A DNA stretch of 64,000 nucleotides, taken from contig NC_135554.1 of the NCBI RefSeq assembly GCF_964340395.1, positions 5,022,975 to 5,086,974 of the forward strand. Reading direction: 5' to 3'. A program made the translations under genes and the position numbers. Source of the stretch: Glandiceps talaboti (taxonomy: Eukaryota; Hemichordata; Enteropneusta; Spengelidae). The notes below the pieces were generated by a model, which ran no database searches, was not told the origin of the DNA, and saw only the letters and a program-made list of their open reading frames with translations. This document shows, in pieces, positions 49,357 through 61,031 of this stretch (position 1 is its first letter; the number at the start of each line of letters is the position of its first letter).

Positions 49357-50099
49357 ATGCCCAAAAACTTTAAGCTTTTGAACACCCCTGTTATTTCTTT
49401 GAATGATATAAGCTATCGTCTGTCGACTCATACAAACATCTGAGTGTATTTGTTCTTAGTAGCTTCATGGAGGATGCTTATGATGATGTTACTACACAAA
49501 TGTGATTACTCTACATATGTGGTAACTTTCTATGCAGGAATTTTGCTCAGTTGCTCTAGTCAAGTTAGGTTAGGTTAGGTTATTTAAATCTTTTTATTCT
49601 AATTTATACTGTTGTTACCTATGGTATAATTTTAAGTTAAATACATACAAAATAGTTCGGGTTGCATACAATAATCATTTTAGAATTTTTTAAAAATTTG
49701 TCCAGGTGGTGTAGTATTAGTGCTATGTTTGTTTCTTATTCAGTTTTGTCTTCCGGTGAACCTTTCCGGAAAACTGTTTATAATTTTTTGTTACAAGAGT
49801 ATTAGATAGTAATGTTTGTGTACAGTGTGTTTATTCATGTATGTACTATGATTTTCTTCAGTTCAGGCACTGGAGAGATATTCTTTATTGATGACTGTCA
49901 TTACATGTTTTTGGGTATTAGCCTGGCTCTTTTTCCGTTGTTTTTTCTTCCGTAAGGAAGAGATATATTCATGGGTGGAAGTCTGTGTGTCTGTGTGTCT
50001 GTGTCATCGTTTTCTCCATAACGGCTTGCTCAATTCAAACGATATTTTGAAGACGTATTCCGTAGGTTAAATGGCAAGTCTTGATTAGGTTTTGGTAAA

Positions 50100-51914
50100 A
50101 AAGCTGAAAGCGTAGCTTTAGGTATAGGGGGTACAAGGAGGTTTAGAGTAGAGTGAATCATAGGTGTCCGTCAAACTTTTATATTTTCATCATTTTCTCC
50201 GAAAGTAACAGCCAGAATACTTCGATATTTGGTGTGCATGTTCCCTAGGGGAAGGCTATTCAGATTTGTTCATACCAAGTTGATCTGTGCCATTTTCAAT
50301 TTTTTATGATTTATTTTCCCGAAAATGACATTTTCATCATCTCCTTGAAAACCTTTCATCAGATTGCTTTGATATCTGGTGTGTTGATGCACAGAGGGTA
50401 GCTTACTTAGATTTGTTAATTACAAGTCTTCTTTTCTATTTTTTATGATTTTTTTTTTTTGTAATTTAAAAAAAAAATGAATATGTTAATGAGTATCATG
50501 ACCGACGGCATATTGGAAATCAGTCCGCGAGACTTTAGGTAAACTGCAGCTTTTCAAAAGACGCTATTGACGTCAACCAAGCAATGTAATATGTGCTGTA
50601 GTCTTAATTCTACGCATTGTGCGCCCAAATGCCAAATATTTGTTCGAAACACGGTTATAAACTTCAAATCAAATTCTCCACCCCTCCTACAGAATGGTTC
50701 ATTCCAGTATACGCACCTCACGATCAAGTGCCTAGCCTGAACTGAAGTGTATGGGACGATTTTTGACAGAGTCAGTCATCAATAAAAACGATAATACTCT
50801 TTCTAAAATTATCACATTTTGAACGGGAAAGTACTTTGTGGTTCATTTATGGAGTTTTGTTTTTGTACGATCAATATTGGTGGCAAAATTACCGATGTGG
50901 TAATTCACATCAAGTGAGTTTCCGTACGGCGACAATCCCAAGTACCCGGATGCACGAGGGACTAACCCGGAAGCAAGTCGTTGCCAGCCATACGTTACAT
51001 CGTCCGAGAAATCGCTGCGTTCAGAGTCATTATTCACAGAATTTTTTTTTCGAGTGAAAACCCGTCTTGAATTGTATAACTCTAACAAATGAAGACATGT
51101 CAAGTTATATTTTGAAAGTTGTATCGCTAGTTTGAGACGATTTCCTCACGTACTATCGAGGCTTGGACCTTACTCCAGTTCAGCGGGAAGTTTAGCCAGT
51201 CCGATAATTCTTTCTGGTTTAGTTTACAACACTTTCGATGACACAGATTTTGTTTTTGTGATGAAAAGAAATAAAAAAAATCGCTTCAACCATTTCGTTG
51301 TGTTTTCTTTATGAAAGGTAATCGAACATGAACGAGTGTTACCACTGTAACGTATGGCTGAGAATGACTCTCTTCCGGGTACTTGTCGCCGTACGGAAAC
51401 TAAGATGGCGATTAATACATTTCTTCCCTATATATATCTACTACAACTAGTACAAGTTGAATGTTGTTGACTTGGTAAATTTGTTAGAAAATTGAAATTC
51501 AAATTGCCTCAAAATTATTTTAGATCCCTAGTTTATTTCATTCATCATTAACATTTTCCAGGGTTAAAGCTGTAAGACACTGGAATTATTTATAGCCAAC
51601 CTCAAAATCCTCTTTTTTTTCTTTTTCTTGTGTGCATTTCCCAGTCATTTTTTTCAGAGATTTTGTGCAATTTTTCATAACAGTAGATTTTTTGCTATAA
51701 AATGGTGACTATGGTATAAAAGTACAATACATTACCAACTTCTGTGTAAAATGTGTTTTATAGTGTGACATCATATGAAACCAGTAACCACTTTATTACA
51801 TCGCTAAAACAAAACTGCATAGTGAAGAACTGAACCACTTCCATATGTCACCAAAATAAAAAAAAAACAAAAAAAAAAAAACAGCGGAGCTATTCTGACC
51901 GATAGGTCGCTTGT
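50100..51914 (+). repeat. Dispersed repeat, uninterrupted copy
   Basis: The full 1.8-kb relative of 38221-39545 plus 44957-45537. It starts with a small hairpin (AAGCT...AGCTT) and ends ACAGCGGAGCT...GGTCGCTTGT after an A-run. No coding capacity is evident. Confidence 0.88.
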
Positions 51915-52610
51915 CATACAATCTCCTCCTAAACATATTGTAATGGTATAATTTGGTTGTGCAAATCGTCCTGTGTTTTGATTTTTGCTATTCATTTCCA
52001 AGGTCAAATAGCAAATTGGTCAATATGTTATGAAGTTTTCTATCTGAAGACAACATTAAAATTTGCATCATTAATTTGCCATGATATAACACAGCAGTGT
52101 CTTCAATGAAGGCTTGTTTTCATTCTTTGATTTTTGATTTTTGTGTGATTTCTGATCTTGTCAAGGGCAAACCTTTATCCTGAAATATAAATCCGTAGAA
52201 ACAGTAATGAAAGTTGTTTTCAGAGTTATACATGCCTGGTGAAAAATGTTTAATTTTGTTATGTTCTTTAAAAAAACAGATGACATATTTCCCGCAAGCC
52301 CCAATGAGATTGTGCGAAAGTGTAGTGTTTCGTTTCTGATATTACCAAAAACTGCCCTGGATGAAGACAGATAATTGGGATACAAATTTAAATTTAAATT
52401 CGACTGAGTCATAAAGGCTCAGTGCCGAAAATACCTTGTTTGCCTTTTTGTTCCTCAGAATAGCATTATATTGATTAAACCTTTTCGGTATTAAACCCTT
52501 AAATTATGATCTTGATTTGTCTTTTGTATTTAAAGAACAAATTATATTCTAGCTACTCATGACATGATGAATGTCTAAAAATTGTTGGTACTATTCTTTA
52601 CCTTTCCTAG
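51915..52610. other. No gene seen
   Basis: AT-rich unique sequence. It ends at TTTACCTTTCCTAG (to 52610), which is a possible acceptor for the exon starting at 52611. Confidence 0.4.
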
Positions 52611-52620
52611 GTCGTTTAAA

Positions 52621-53187
52621 ATGTCTACCGTGGCTAGGAGAAGTCGCCGCACGAAAGACGACCCCACATCATCAACTGCATTACCACTTCCGGTGCAAAT
52701 AGATTTGGAAGACATGCTTTGTATGTTATTTTCCATAATATTTTAATGCAAAATTCTTTTTGTGAAATTGACAAGTGTTAACCTTTTCACATTGAGCCAG
52801 TCAGTAAATACAATGTTTATTCCAAATCATGGTCACAGTGTTATAATTGGCCAGGATCGATTTATTTCGTTGTGATATATGTAACAAGATTTTTGTTTAT
52901 TCGTTGATAAAGAAAATGTATATTTAGTACTGCTACACATTAAATTATGAAAACACTAAATAACAAAATCCAAATCTTCATTATATCTTGTCTTTTGCTA
53001 ACTAGTTTCATTTAATGTGGTAGACAAGCCATGTATACAGCAGATTAAGCAGAGCTTACGAGAACATGTACAAGGCGACAACGTCGTCGTTTTGTGCCGT
53101 GCGTCATCAAAACTTGTACACATAAGACATTCGATTCTTGTCAGCGAGTTGTTTTTGGTGAGAAACCAGCAGGTTTTTCGCAAGTGA
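52621..53187 (+). CDS. Small two-exon gene of unknown function
   Basis: Exon 52621-52720 starts with ATG and reads MSTVARRSRRTKDDPTSST then ALPLPVQIDLEDML, with a donor T|GTATGT. Exon 53006-53187 follows the acceptor GCTAACTAG. Phase matches (T|TT), giving 93 residues ending at TGA. The second exon encodes VDKPCIQQIKQSLREHVQGD, VVVLCRASSKLVHIRHS and ILVSELFLV. A good internal donor (TTTTTG|GTGAGA at 53157) suggests that a third exon may exist in another isoform, but none was found. The basic N-terminus would fit a nuclear protein. Family not recognised. The gene lies between repeats, so it may be a relic. Confidence 0.45.
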
Positions 53188-53214
53188 ATACGGGAGCATA
53201 TTTTGACGTAAGGG

Positions 53215-53345
53215 AGCCATAAGTCAAGGCGCGGGGGAGGAGGGGGCTGGGGAATTAGACAGGGTCACTTTTTTTACAAATCGGCTCTCGTGGGCCCACA
53301 GAACCATATTTTAGAAAATTGGACTAGGGAGGGTCACACGTTACT
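53215..53345 (-). repeat. C-run-rich dispersed repeat, inverted copy
   Basis: Reverse orientation relative of 22900-23070, with GTGACCCT and G-run blocks at similar spacing. Confidence 0.5.
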
Positions 53346-53349
53346 TTGA

Positions 53350-54404
53350 CTCATTATATTGTCTAACATTGCATTATTTCGGGGGTTTTGTTATCTAATT
53401 AGTGCCATCGGCTACAAATCCCACTGCTGCCATTTGGGGTAGGGTTACAGTTAGGATTGTGGTTAGATTTAGGGTTAGGTACCATGATATCAGCCTATAT
53501 AAATCAAATTGCCGCAGGAAACCCATGATAATGAATTAGTTGTCAGTTTTGGTGTAAGGATAAAAGGTGTAATACGGGAACAGTATGGCAAGATACTATG
53601 GATAAAATTATGGAGATCATGACCTCGGTCCTCACAATGTCGGCAGCGCAATCTAATCATTGTGGCCTTCAGCTCACCTAATGAGATCCAAACACATGTA
53701 TTTATTAATGCAGTGCCGTCACACACATCCACATGGCAGTAGTAGTGGAAAATAACCAATGCCTTTCAAACTGTCAGCATGGTGGCAGTTGTAGGATTAA
53801 ATCCTCACAAATGATTCTGGCACTTGTCTCCTGATACATTTCTGACAACATTTTAACGCATATTTTATACTTATATTAACGGGGGAAGGGTAATGTTTTA
53901 GAGAAACAAAGTTGAAGGAGGTCTCTTTTAGGCACGGTGGAGTCGGGAGAGGGTCACATTTAAAGGAACAGCCCGAGCCTGATTTCCCCTAGCCTTCACC
54001 CTCGTATTTACTGACGGCTTCCAACTTAACCCCCTGTTTGCTGTGAAATGTTATGGATAATAATTTCAAAATATATCTTGACTGATAAGTTAGAACTATG
54101 TGTAAGTCACCAGTTATGTACTAACAATCTACATCTGAAATACCCGTTATAGATGAGGAGAAAAAATCTCGCGCTGTGATCATCTAATCATGCACGGAAA
54201 CGTTTGGATGAAGTCAGACAGTTTCATGATTTCACAACCAGATGTTACGTGTTTAAAATGAGCAAATTTGCTGACCGGGGTGGTTCGACTGTTGGACTGC
54301 CGATTGCTCATACTTTTTCATGATTATTCCTATGTCTGATTTCCTTTTGAATTATTTTAGTTTGAGTAAAAGATAATTGGAGCAACACTAATTTTGACAA
54401 ATTT
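53350..54404. other. No supported gene
   Basis: Contains short TTAGGGTTAG-like pieces near 53440-53480 that are too few to be telomeric, and a partial G/C-run repeat near 53930-54030. No exon recognised. Confidence 0.4.
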
Positions 54405-57400
54405 ATCACTTAGCAAAGTCGTGTGCCTCAGAACTACTGCAATGTTGCTTTCACTTCTGTCATAACGATAACGACAAGCTGATGACGAAATGCTATTTCT
54501 CCTTATCGTATTGTTCTAGTAATGACCGGTTATATAGATGATCATATAGCTATCATTGATTTGATAACATTGATTTGATTTGTTATTGATATATTCTGGT
54601 TGTCATTTCGTAAATATGTTTCTGTACACACTTATCGTGGTCAATTGTAAAAATAATTGCTGTTAAAAGCCTCTTTCCTTTGTCACTCATGTTCTGAAGG
54701 CATAAATGGTAACAGGAAGAAAAAGGCTCTATACAGTGCAAGCAGACCAGGCAGCAATTTGACAGAAAAGAATGGTATGTCTGTCATTTTACATCGTATA
54801 ACACGTTTCTGTACACATTTATTGTAGTTAATTAATTGTAAACATACCTGCTGTTCAAGTTTATTTCCTCTGTCAGTCATGTTCGGATACACAGCTATAT
54901 AGACCCTGTAAGATGGTATGTCAAAGAAATGCTAGTAAATGTTCTCTTAATTTCGTAAAATTCCATAGCTGTATTCACAGCGGCAGATGCGTATATACAC
55001 TGTTTCAATTCTGATTACATTACTGTGATCACATAGCTGAAATAGGGATGTTCATATAGGTATGTGGTCAGGATTGTGCGTACAAATGTTGTTACAGGGT
55101 CTGTATCACCCATAAATATAATACAAACCACAAACGCATATTGCTTATATAACCATAAAGGTTGTCACGAAAACCGAGTTTTTCTCAAGCACAGGACGGC
55201 GGAGGAACAACAATTAATGGAGTAAAAAAAAGGAAGAACTAACACACATGTCACAAGATTTGTCTAATTTCCCTCTAAATAATATATATATATATAACAC
55301 TTTTACAGCGAAATTGCTTGTATGAAAACACTACTCAAATCTATAAATTTAGAGTACACTTGAAAATTACTGATAGCTGGTTGTTGCAAATAAAACTAAT
55401 AGCAATATTGGACATTACAGTCTCTCTTTGGACACGCTGTTGGCACTGCAATACACAACTCGTGTATCAGATTGTCAATTGTTCAGTTCCACACACTGTA
55501 TTATTCATAGACCCGGCAAACATTGAGTTTCCAAGCAGTAACAGAGGTCAGGACAAATTTGAAGTTTCCTTCACGTCACAAAATAATGACGTCAAAGTAA
55601 TGTTTAGTCATTAATATGTATGTACTAATGACGGTAAAGGTAACGACCCATTATTGAAATTAGATTTTCAGTATCGTCCCATCCTATCGTAAAGAGAATT
55701 CGATCAACCCTAATTTCACTAAATTTTTCACTTGAAAATATTTAATTTAGCAAAGTCGCTTGCCACAGAACTGTTGCGATGTTGCTTTTACTTTTGTTGT
55801 ACCGGAAAAAACAAACTGGTGAGAAGCCGTTTCGTCTTGTCTTGTTCTCATCATGACCAGCTATACAGATGATAATATAGCTATCATTGCTCTGTAAAGC
55901 ATGCATTTTGCCGTTACAAGAAAGACAAATTGATTCCTTTTTTTGTTGATATTGTTGTTTTCATTTCATAATACGTTTCAATACACACTTATTGTAATTA
56001 ATTATAAGCATACTTGCTGTTAAAAGCCTATTTCCTTTGTCAATCATGTTCTGAAGGCATAAATGGTAACAGGAAGAAAAAACCTCCGCACAGCGCAAGC
56101 AGGCCAAGCAGCAGTTTGACAGAAAAGAATGGTATGTCTGTCATTTTACATTGTATAACACGTTTCTGTACCCATTTATTGTAGTTAATTAATTGTAAGC
56201 ATACTTGCAGTTCAAGTTTATTTCCTCTGTCAGTCATGTTCGGATACACAGCTAGAAATCATTAGGCAGATTACAGTATGACAGGATAGGACCTATATAA
56301 ACCTTATAAAATGGTATGTCAATGAAATGCTAGTACATGTTCTCTTAATTTCGTAAAATTCCATAGCTGTATTCACAGCGGTAGATGCATGTGTACACTG
56401 TTCAAATTCTGATTACATTACTGTGGTCACATAGCTGAAACAGGGATGTTCATATAGGTATGTGGTCAGGGTTGTGCGTAAAAATGTTGTTACAGGGTCT
56501 GTATCACCCATAAATATAATACAAACCACAAACGGGTAATACTAATATAACCACAAAGGTTGTCACGAAAACCGAGTTTTTCTGAAGCACAGGCTGGCGG
56601 AGGGACCATAATTACTGGACAAATAAGGAACTAACACACAATGTCACAAGCTTTGTCAAATTTCTCTCTATTAAATTAAAAATATATAACACTTTTACAG
56701 CGAAATTGCCTGTATGAAAACACTATGCTGAAATCTATATATTTAGAGTAAACTTGAAAATTACTGATAGCTGGTTGTTGCAAATAAAACTAATAACGAT
56801 ATTGGACATTGCAGTCTCTCTTTGGACACGCTGTTGGCACTGCAATACACAACTCGTGTATCAGATTGTCAATTGTTCAGTTCCACACACTGTATTATTC
56901 ATAGACCGGGCAAACATTGAGTTTCCAAGCAGTAACAGAGGTCAGGACAAATTTGAAGTTTCCTTCACGCCACAAAATAATGACGTCAAAGTAATGTTTA
57001 GTCATTAATATGTATGTGCTAATGAGGGTAAAGGTTACGATCCATTATTGAAATTAGATTTTCAGCATCGTCCCATCCTATCGTAAAGAGAATTCGATCA
57101 ACCCTAATTTCACTAAATTTTTCACTTGAAAATATTTAATTTAGCCAAGTCGCTTGCCTCAGAACTGTTGCAATGTTGCTTTTACTTTTGTTGTACCGAA
57201 AACGACGAGCTGGTGAGAAGCCGTTTCTCCTTGTCGTCTTTTTCTCATCATGACCAGCTATACAGATGATAATATAGCTATCATTGCTCTCTAAAGCATG
57301 CATTTTGCCGTTACAAGAAAGACAAATTGATTTGTTTTTTTGTTGATATTGTTGTTTTCGTTTCATAATACATTGCTATACACACTTATTGTAATTAATT

Positions 57401-58585
57401 GTAAGCATACTTGCTGTTAAAAGCCTATTTCCTTTGTCAATCATATTCTGAAGGCAGAAAAGGTAACAGGAAGAAAAAACCTCCACACAGCGCAAGCAGA
57501 CCAGGCAGCAGTTTGACAGAAAAGAATGGTATGTCTGTCATTTTACATCGTATAACACGTTTCTGTATCCATTTATTGTAGTTAATTAATTGTAAGCATA
57601 CTTGCTGTTCAAGTTTATTTCCTCTGTCAGTCATGTTCGGATACACAGCTAGAAATTAATAGGCAGATTACAGTGTGACAGGATAGGACCTATGTAGACC
57701 TTGTAAGATGGTATGTCAAAGAAATGCTAGTAAATGTTCTCTTAATTTCGTAAAATTCCATAGCTGTATTCACAGCGGCAGATACATGTATACACTGTTC
57801 AAATTCTGATTAAATTACTGTGATCACATAGCTGAAATAGGGATGTTCATATAGGTATGTGATCAGGGTTGTGCGTACAATGTTGTTACAGGGTCTGTAT
57901 CACCCATAAATATAATACAAACCTCCAACGCATATTACTGATATAACCATAAAGGTTGTCACGAAAACCTAGTTTTTCTAAAGCACAGCTGCAGGATGGC
58001 GGATGAACCACAATTAATGGAGTACAAAAAAGAAAGAACTAACATACATGTCAAAAGATTTGTCTAATTTCCCTCTAAATAAAAAAATATATAACACTTT
58101 TACAGCGAAATTGCTTGTATGAAAACATTATGCTGAAATCTATAAATTTAGAGTACACTTGCAAATTACTGATAGCTGGTTGTTGCAAATAAAACTAATA
58201 ACAATATTGGACATTACAGTCTCTCTTTGGACACGCCGTTGGCACTGCAATACACAACTCGTGTATCAGATTGTCAATTGTTCAGTTCCACACACTGTAT
58301 TATTCATAGACCGGGCAAACATTAAGTTTCCAAGCAGTAACAGAGGTCAGGACAAAGTTGAAGTTTCCTTCTCGCCACAAAATAATGATGTCAAAGCAAT
58401 GTTTAGTCATTAATATGTATGTCCTAATGAGGGTAAAGGTTATGGTCTATTATTGAAATTAAATTTTCAGCATCGTCCCATCCTATCGTAAAGAGAATTC
58501 GATCAACCCTAATTACACTAAATTTGTCACTAGAAAATATTTAATTTAGCAAAGTCGCTTGCCACAAAACTGTTGCAATGTTGCT
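54405..58585. repeat. ~1.4-kb unit in three tandem copies plus a partial fourth
   Basis: Units start near 54409, 55748 and 57141 (TTAGCAAAGTCG) and a stub starts at about 58546. Each holds a minus-strand 69-codon frame (MYPNMTDRGNKLE...; 54683-54892, 56040-56249, 57437-57646) and a plus-strand frame ending NDVKVMFSH or NDVKAMFSH (55318-55614, 56754-57008, 58159-58413). The last 84 codons of the plus frame (from ITDSWLLQIKL, with CWHCNTQLVYQIVNC and IEFPSSNRGQDK) stay open in all copies, although the upstream part is frame-shifted in copies 2 and 3. An internal ~120-bp sub-repeat (TTTCCTYTGTCA...CATGTTC) occurs twice per unit. A gene origin is possible but unproven. Confidence 0.85.
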
Positions 58586-58733
58586 AGTAGTATAAAACAT
58601 GGGGTTTCTGGATCACCCAAACGACAACCCCCCCCCCCCCCCCTCACCATTTTTACCTTTAAAAAATTGTTTAATCTATAGTAAACAAAAAAAAAGAGTT
58701 TAATCTATATTGTAAAAATAAGCAAAATCACTG

Positions 58734-58953
58734 CTGTCGTATGGATCCTTCCTTTTTCTTTCCACTCCTGTCTCAGCCTTGCCTTGTCTCATTTGCTTTG
58801 AGACTTGCTTTGTAACCTGTTGACTTTAGGTTACTTGTATTGTGTCTCTTGTTGTCGTGAGACACTTGTCTGTGTAACCTTTTTGAGGTGAGGTTACTTG
58901 TATTGTCCCTTTGCTAGAGACTCATTTGTGCTGAGACATTATCCATACGACAG
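58734..58953. repeat. 220-bp multi-hairpin unit closed by a terminal inverted repeat
   Basis: CTGTCGTATGGAT (58734-58746) and ATCCATACGACAG (58941-58953) close the unit. Inside, GTCTCAGC/GCTGAGAC (58770-58777, 58930-58937) pairs. Between these come successive stem-loops: GTCTC/GAGAC (58786-58804), GTAACC/GGTTAC (58812-58834), GTGTCTC/GAGACAC (58842-58865), GTAACC/GGTTAC (58874-58897) and an imperfect GTCCC/GAGAC (58905-58921). The linkers resemble each other (TTGTATTGT, TTGTCTGT). No ORF. Confidence 0.8.
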
Positions 58954-59241
58954 GGAGCCCCCAGTGATTTGCAAGCAAGCTTTGATCGGTCATGCAGCGT
59001 AGCGCACTAAACATAAGGACATTACTCACTTATTAATACATCATTGTAATATAAAAACTTATGTACGGTTTTATGCTCAAAAAGTATTTTAATAACAGAT
59101 AATATTAATGTACAATGTACAAACATACAGTTATCTTTAAAAATAATAGTGACACAACTAAGGACTGTCAAAATTTCACTAATTTTTTTGTTATTCTTAA
59201 TAATTTGTTTTTTCTTACCACATAATTAACCGAACAGCATG

Positions 59242-59506
59242 TTGCACTATACGAAAAGTCATATTTGACCCTTATCTTTCCACCGGGGTAAATCTTGGGC
59301 AGAGGATGTGTAAATGTGGGTAGTATGAGACGAAGTACCACCTTTGACTTAATTTACCCCCGGTGATCTCTCACCTGGGGGTTGTAGACAGTCAAAAGTG
59401 GTACTTCGTCTCGTACTACCCCTGGACAGAGATGGTGGTTAGGTGCGTCTCACCTAGGGTAAAGGTTGGGTAAAGGTGGGTAAATTTGACTTTTCGTATA
59501 GTGTTG
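59242..59506. mobile_element. CACTA-type MITE
   Basis: Element 59245-59503 (259 bp) starts CACTATACGAAAAGTCA and ends TGACTTTTCGTATAGTG, with TTG on both sides (59242-59244, 59504-59506), a 3-bp target duplication. CACTA termini and a 3-bp duplication are the hallmarks of EnSpm/CACTA transposons. Subterminal ACTTCGTCTC.GTACTACC repeats occur in both orientations. No coding capacity. Confidence 0.82.
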
Positions 59507-60205
59507 GAGCTATTGTTATGTAAAAGTTGGCCTCAATAACTCAAACCAGACAGTCTGAACTGCATCAATAGGCAAACAATAAGTCTATTCAAATACACAT
59601 CTCAGTTCAAACAAATTTATGTCAATAGACAACAAAAGATTTATACATGTCTGAGTTTAACAAAGGCGAACATACATTCAACGCTGCAACCGTCTGCTGG
59701 TAAATCTTTACAAAAATCGTACGTACACTTGGTAAAAACAGACTGTCTAAAATGATAAATCTTTACAAAGAATTTCTAATAAGTAATTTATCAAAAATAT
59801 TTTAAGGTATTATAAAACAGACAGATAATGATTCCAGATATGATCGGTATACTAACCGGACATTTCTAACAAGTCCTACGTAGTGTATACAATTCTTACT
59901 GTGTATACACTAATCTTAAATACCTGTTTTAACAAGTTGTCTGACAGTCTAACACGCGATATTCCACAGGAATCTAGCATTAATATGGCAGTATAATTTA
60001 ACATGGCTGTACGTACGTGTTGGAATATAATAAAGGTCATAAGATCAAAGATAAACGAGTATGACTCAGCAGTGACGTGTTTGGTATGTAAATTAACCTA
60101 TAATTCTCAGTTACAAACTTGTAAAGAGTGCCTTCAACCAATTTATGCAACTTTTTATACAACAATTGTTTTTTAAACTTAAATATTTTAGTATTAATAT
60201 ACACA
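59507..60205. other. Left flank of the Polinton-like region
   Basis: No gene seen. A small palindrome TAGTGTATAC...GTATACACTA lies at about 59881-59913. The left terminus of the Polinton should lie in or near this stretch but cannot be fixed because the right end is outside the window. Confidence 0.4.
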
Positions 60206-60793
60206 ATGAATAAATCATTAAGCTTATCTCTTGATGATCTTAGGAATTTTAAATCGATTAAACCAATCATAGGTGTTAAATATTACACAGAATATGAAAA
60301 TAATATGTTTAAACTAAAACCTATACTGCTTCCAAAACCTACAACAGAAGAAATTGCAATAATTGAATTAGATCATAAAAAAATTGTTAGGTTATTAGTA
60401 AATGAATTTTCTCATATAAAAAATACAGAGAAAGTAATGTTTGATAGTGTTAAAAATGATTACTTTATTCAACCAGGAACTTATCACATTCGACATTTTA
60501 TAGACTTCGGTAGTATTTCTAAGGATATTAAGGAGAGATCAATAGTTAATTTTAATATAAAATTCGATGATAAAATTAAAATATCTCATTCAACATTCGT
60601 TGTAAACAGTGTCTCGGTTATTTCATACTGAAAAAAGGGTTAAAGTCACTATTAATTTTAGGGTCTTCGATCGTCGTTATTCAAGAATAACTTTTCATTC
60701 CACTTTGATTATCAAACCTATTTTAAAAAATATATATACATATATAAGTGATACACTTAGAGATATCTCACTTATAAAACCCGAACCACAAAA
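60206..60793 (+). pseudogene. Polinton-region protein of unknown function, frameshifted
   Basis: ATG at 60206 starts MNKSLSLSLDDLRNFKSIKP, followed by IIGVKYYTEYENNMFKL, HIRHFIDFGSI and a beta-strand-rich part, ending at 60631. In the next frame TEKRVKVTINFRVFDRR continues to TGA at about 60800, so one frameshift near 60625-60640 splits the gene. The alternating strand pattern would fit a structural protein, but there is no recognisable motif. Position upstream of the integrase suggests it belongs to the element. Confidence 0.5.
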
Positions 60794-61031
60794 TGATTGA
60801 CCACAATATTAAAACAATACTGGATTTGATTGATTATCTCACATGAGTATGTAGTGCATATAGACGCTCTTACAAATTATTAAGTCGTGTTAATAAAGCA
60901 ATACTCATTACTAGTGGGATTGTTTCAGGAGCTGGCGCATTAGCTGCAGTTCCCGCAATCCCAGTTTTTGTCAGTGCATTAGCATTAAAGTGGACCAGTA
61001 TCTGCGAGACTTGTATTACAATTCTGATTTA
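60794..61031 (+). pseudogene. Small hydrophobic Polinton protein with an internal stop
   Basis: Starts MIDHNIKTILDLIDYLT, then TGA at codon 18. It continues in frame with YRRSYKLLSRVNKAILITSG and IVSGAGALAAVPAIPVFVSA, a glycine/alanine-rich hydrophobic segment as in small membrane proteins of Polintons. It overlaps the start of the integrase frame. Confidence 0.5.

Larger units (their letters stand above)
46862..49900 (+). pseudogene. Non-LTR retrotransposon RT fragment, interrupted
   Basis: 46862-47148 encodes the palm of a LINE reverse transcriptase. LNGIRQG is followed by a stop and then ILSPRFYNVYIDELSHRL; further on YPDD stands in place of YADD, followed by LIVFSPSSKSLQKF. The remainder resumes at 49357-49900 with PKNFKLLNTPVISLN and, further on and out of frame, VRVAYNNHFRIF. 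The break is caused by the 47149-49350 insertion: the codons on both sides are in frame once the insertion and one copy of its 6-bp duplication are ignored. Stops and frameshifts show that the copy was already dead or has decayed since. Similar to jockey/CR1-type RT; the clade cannot be fixed. Confidence 0.8.

Noticed and set aside
53440-53485. TTAGGG-like telomeric repeat
   Set aside because: Only a few degenerate pieces, not in tandem.
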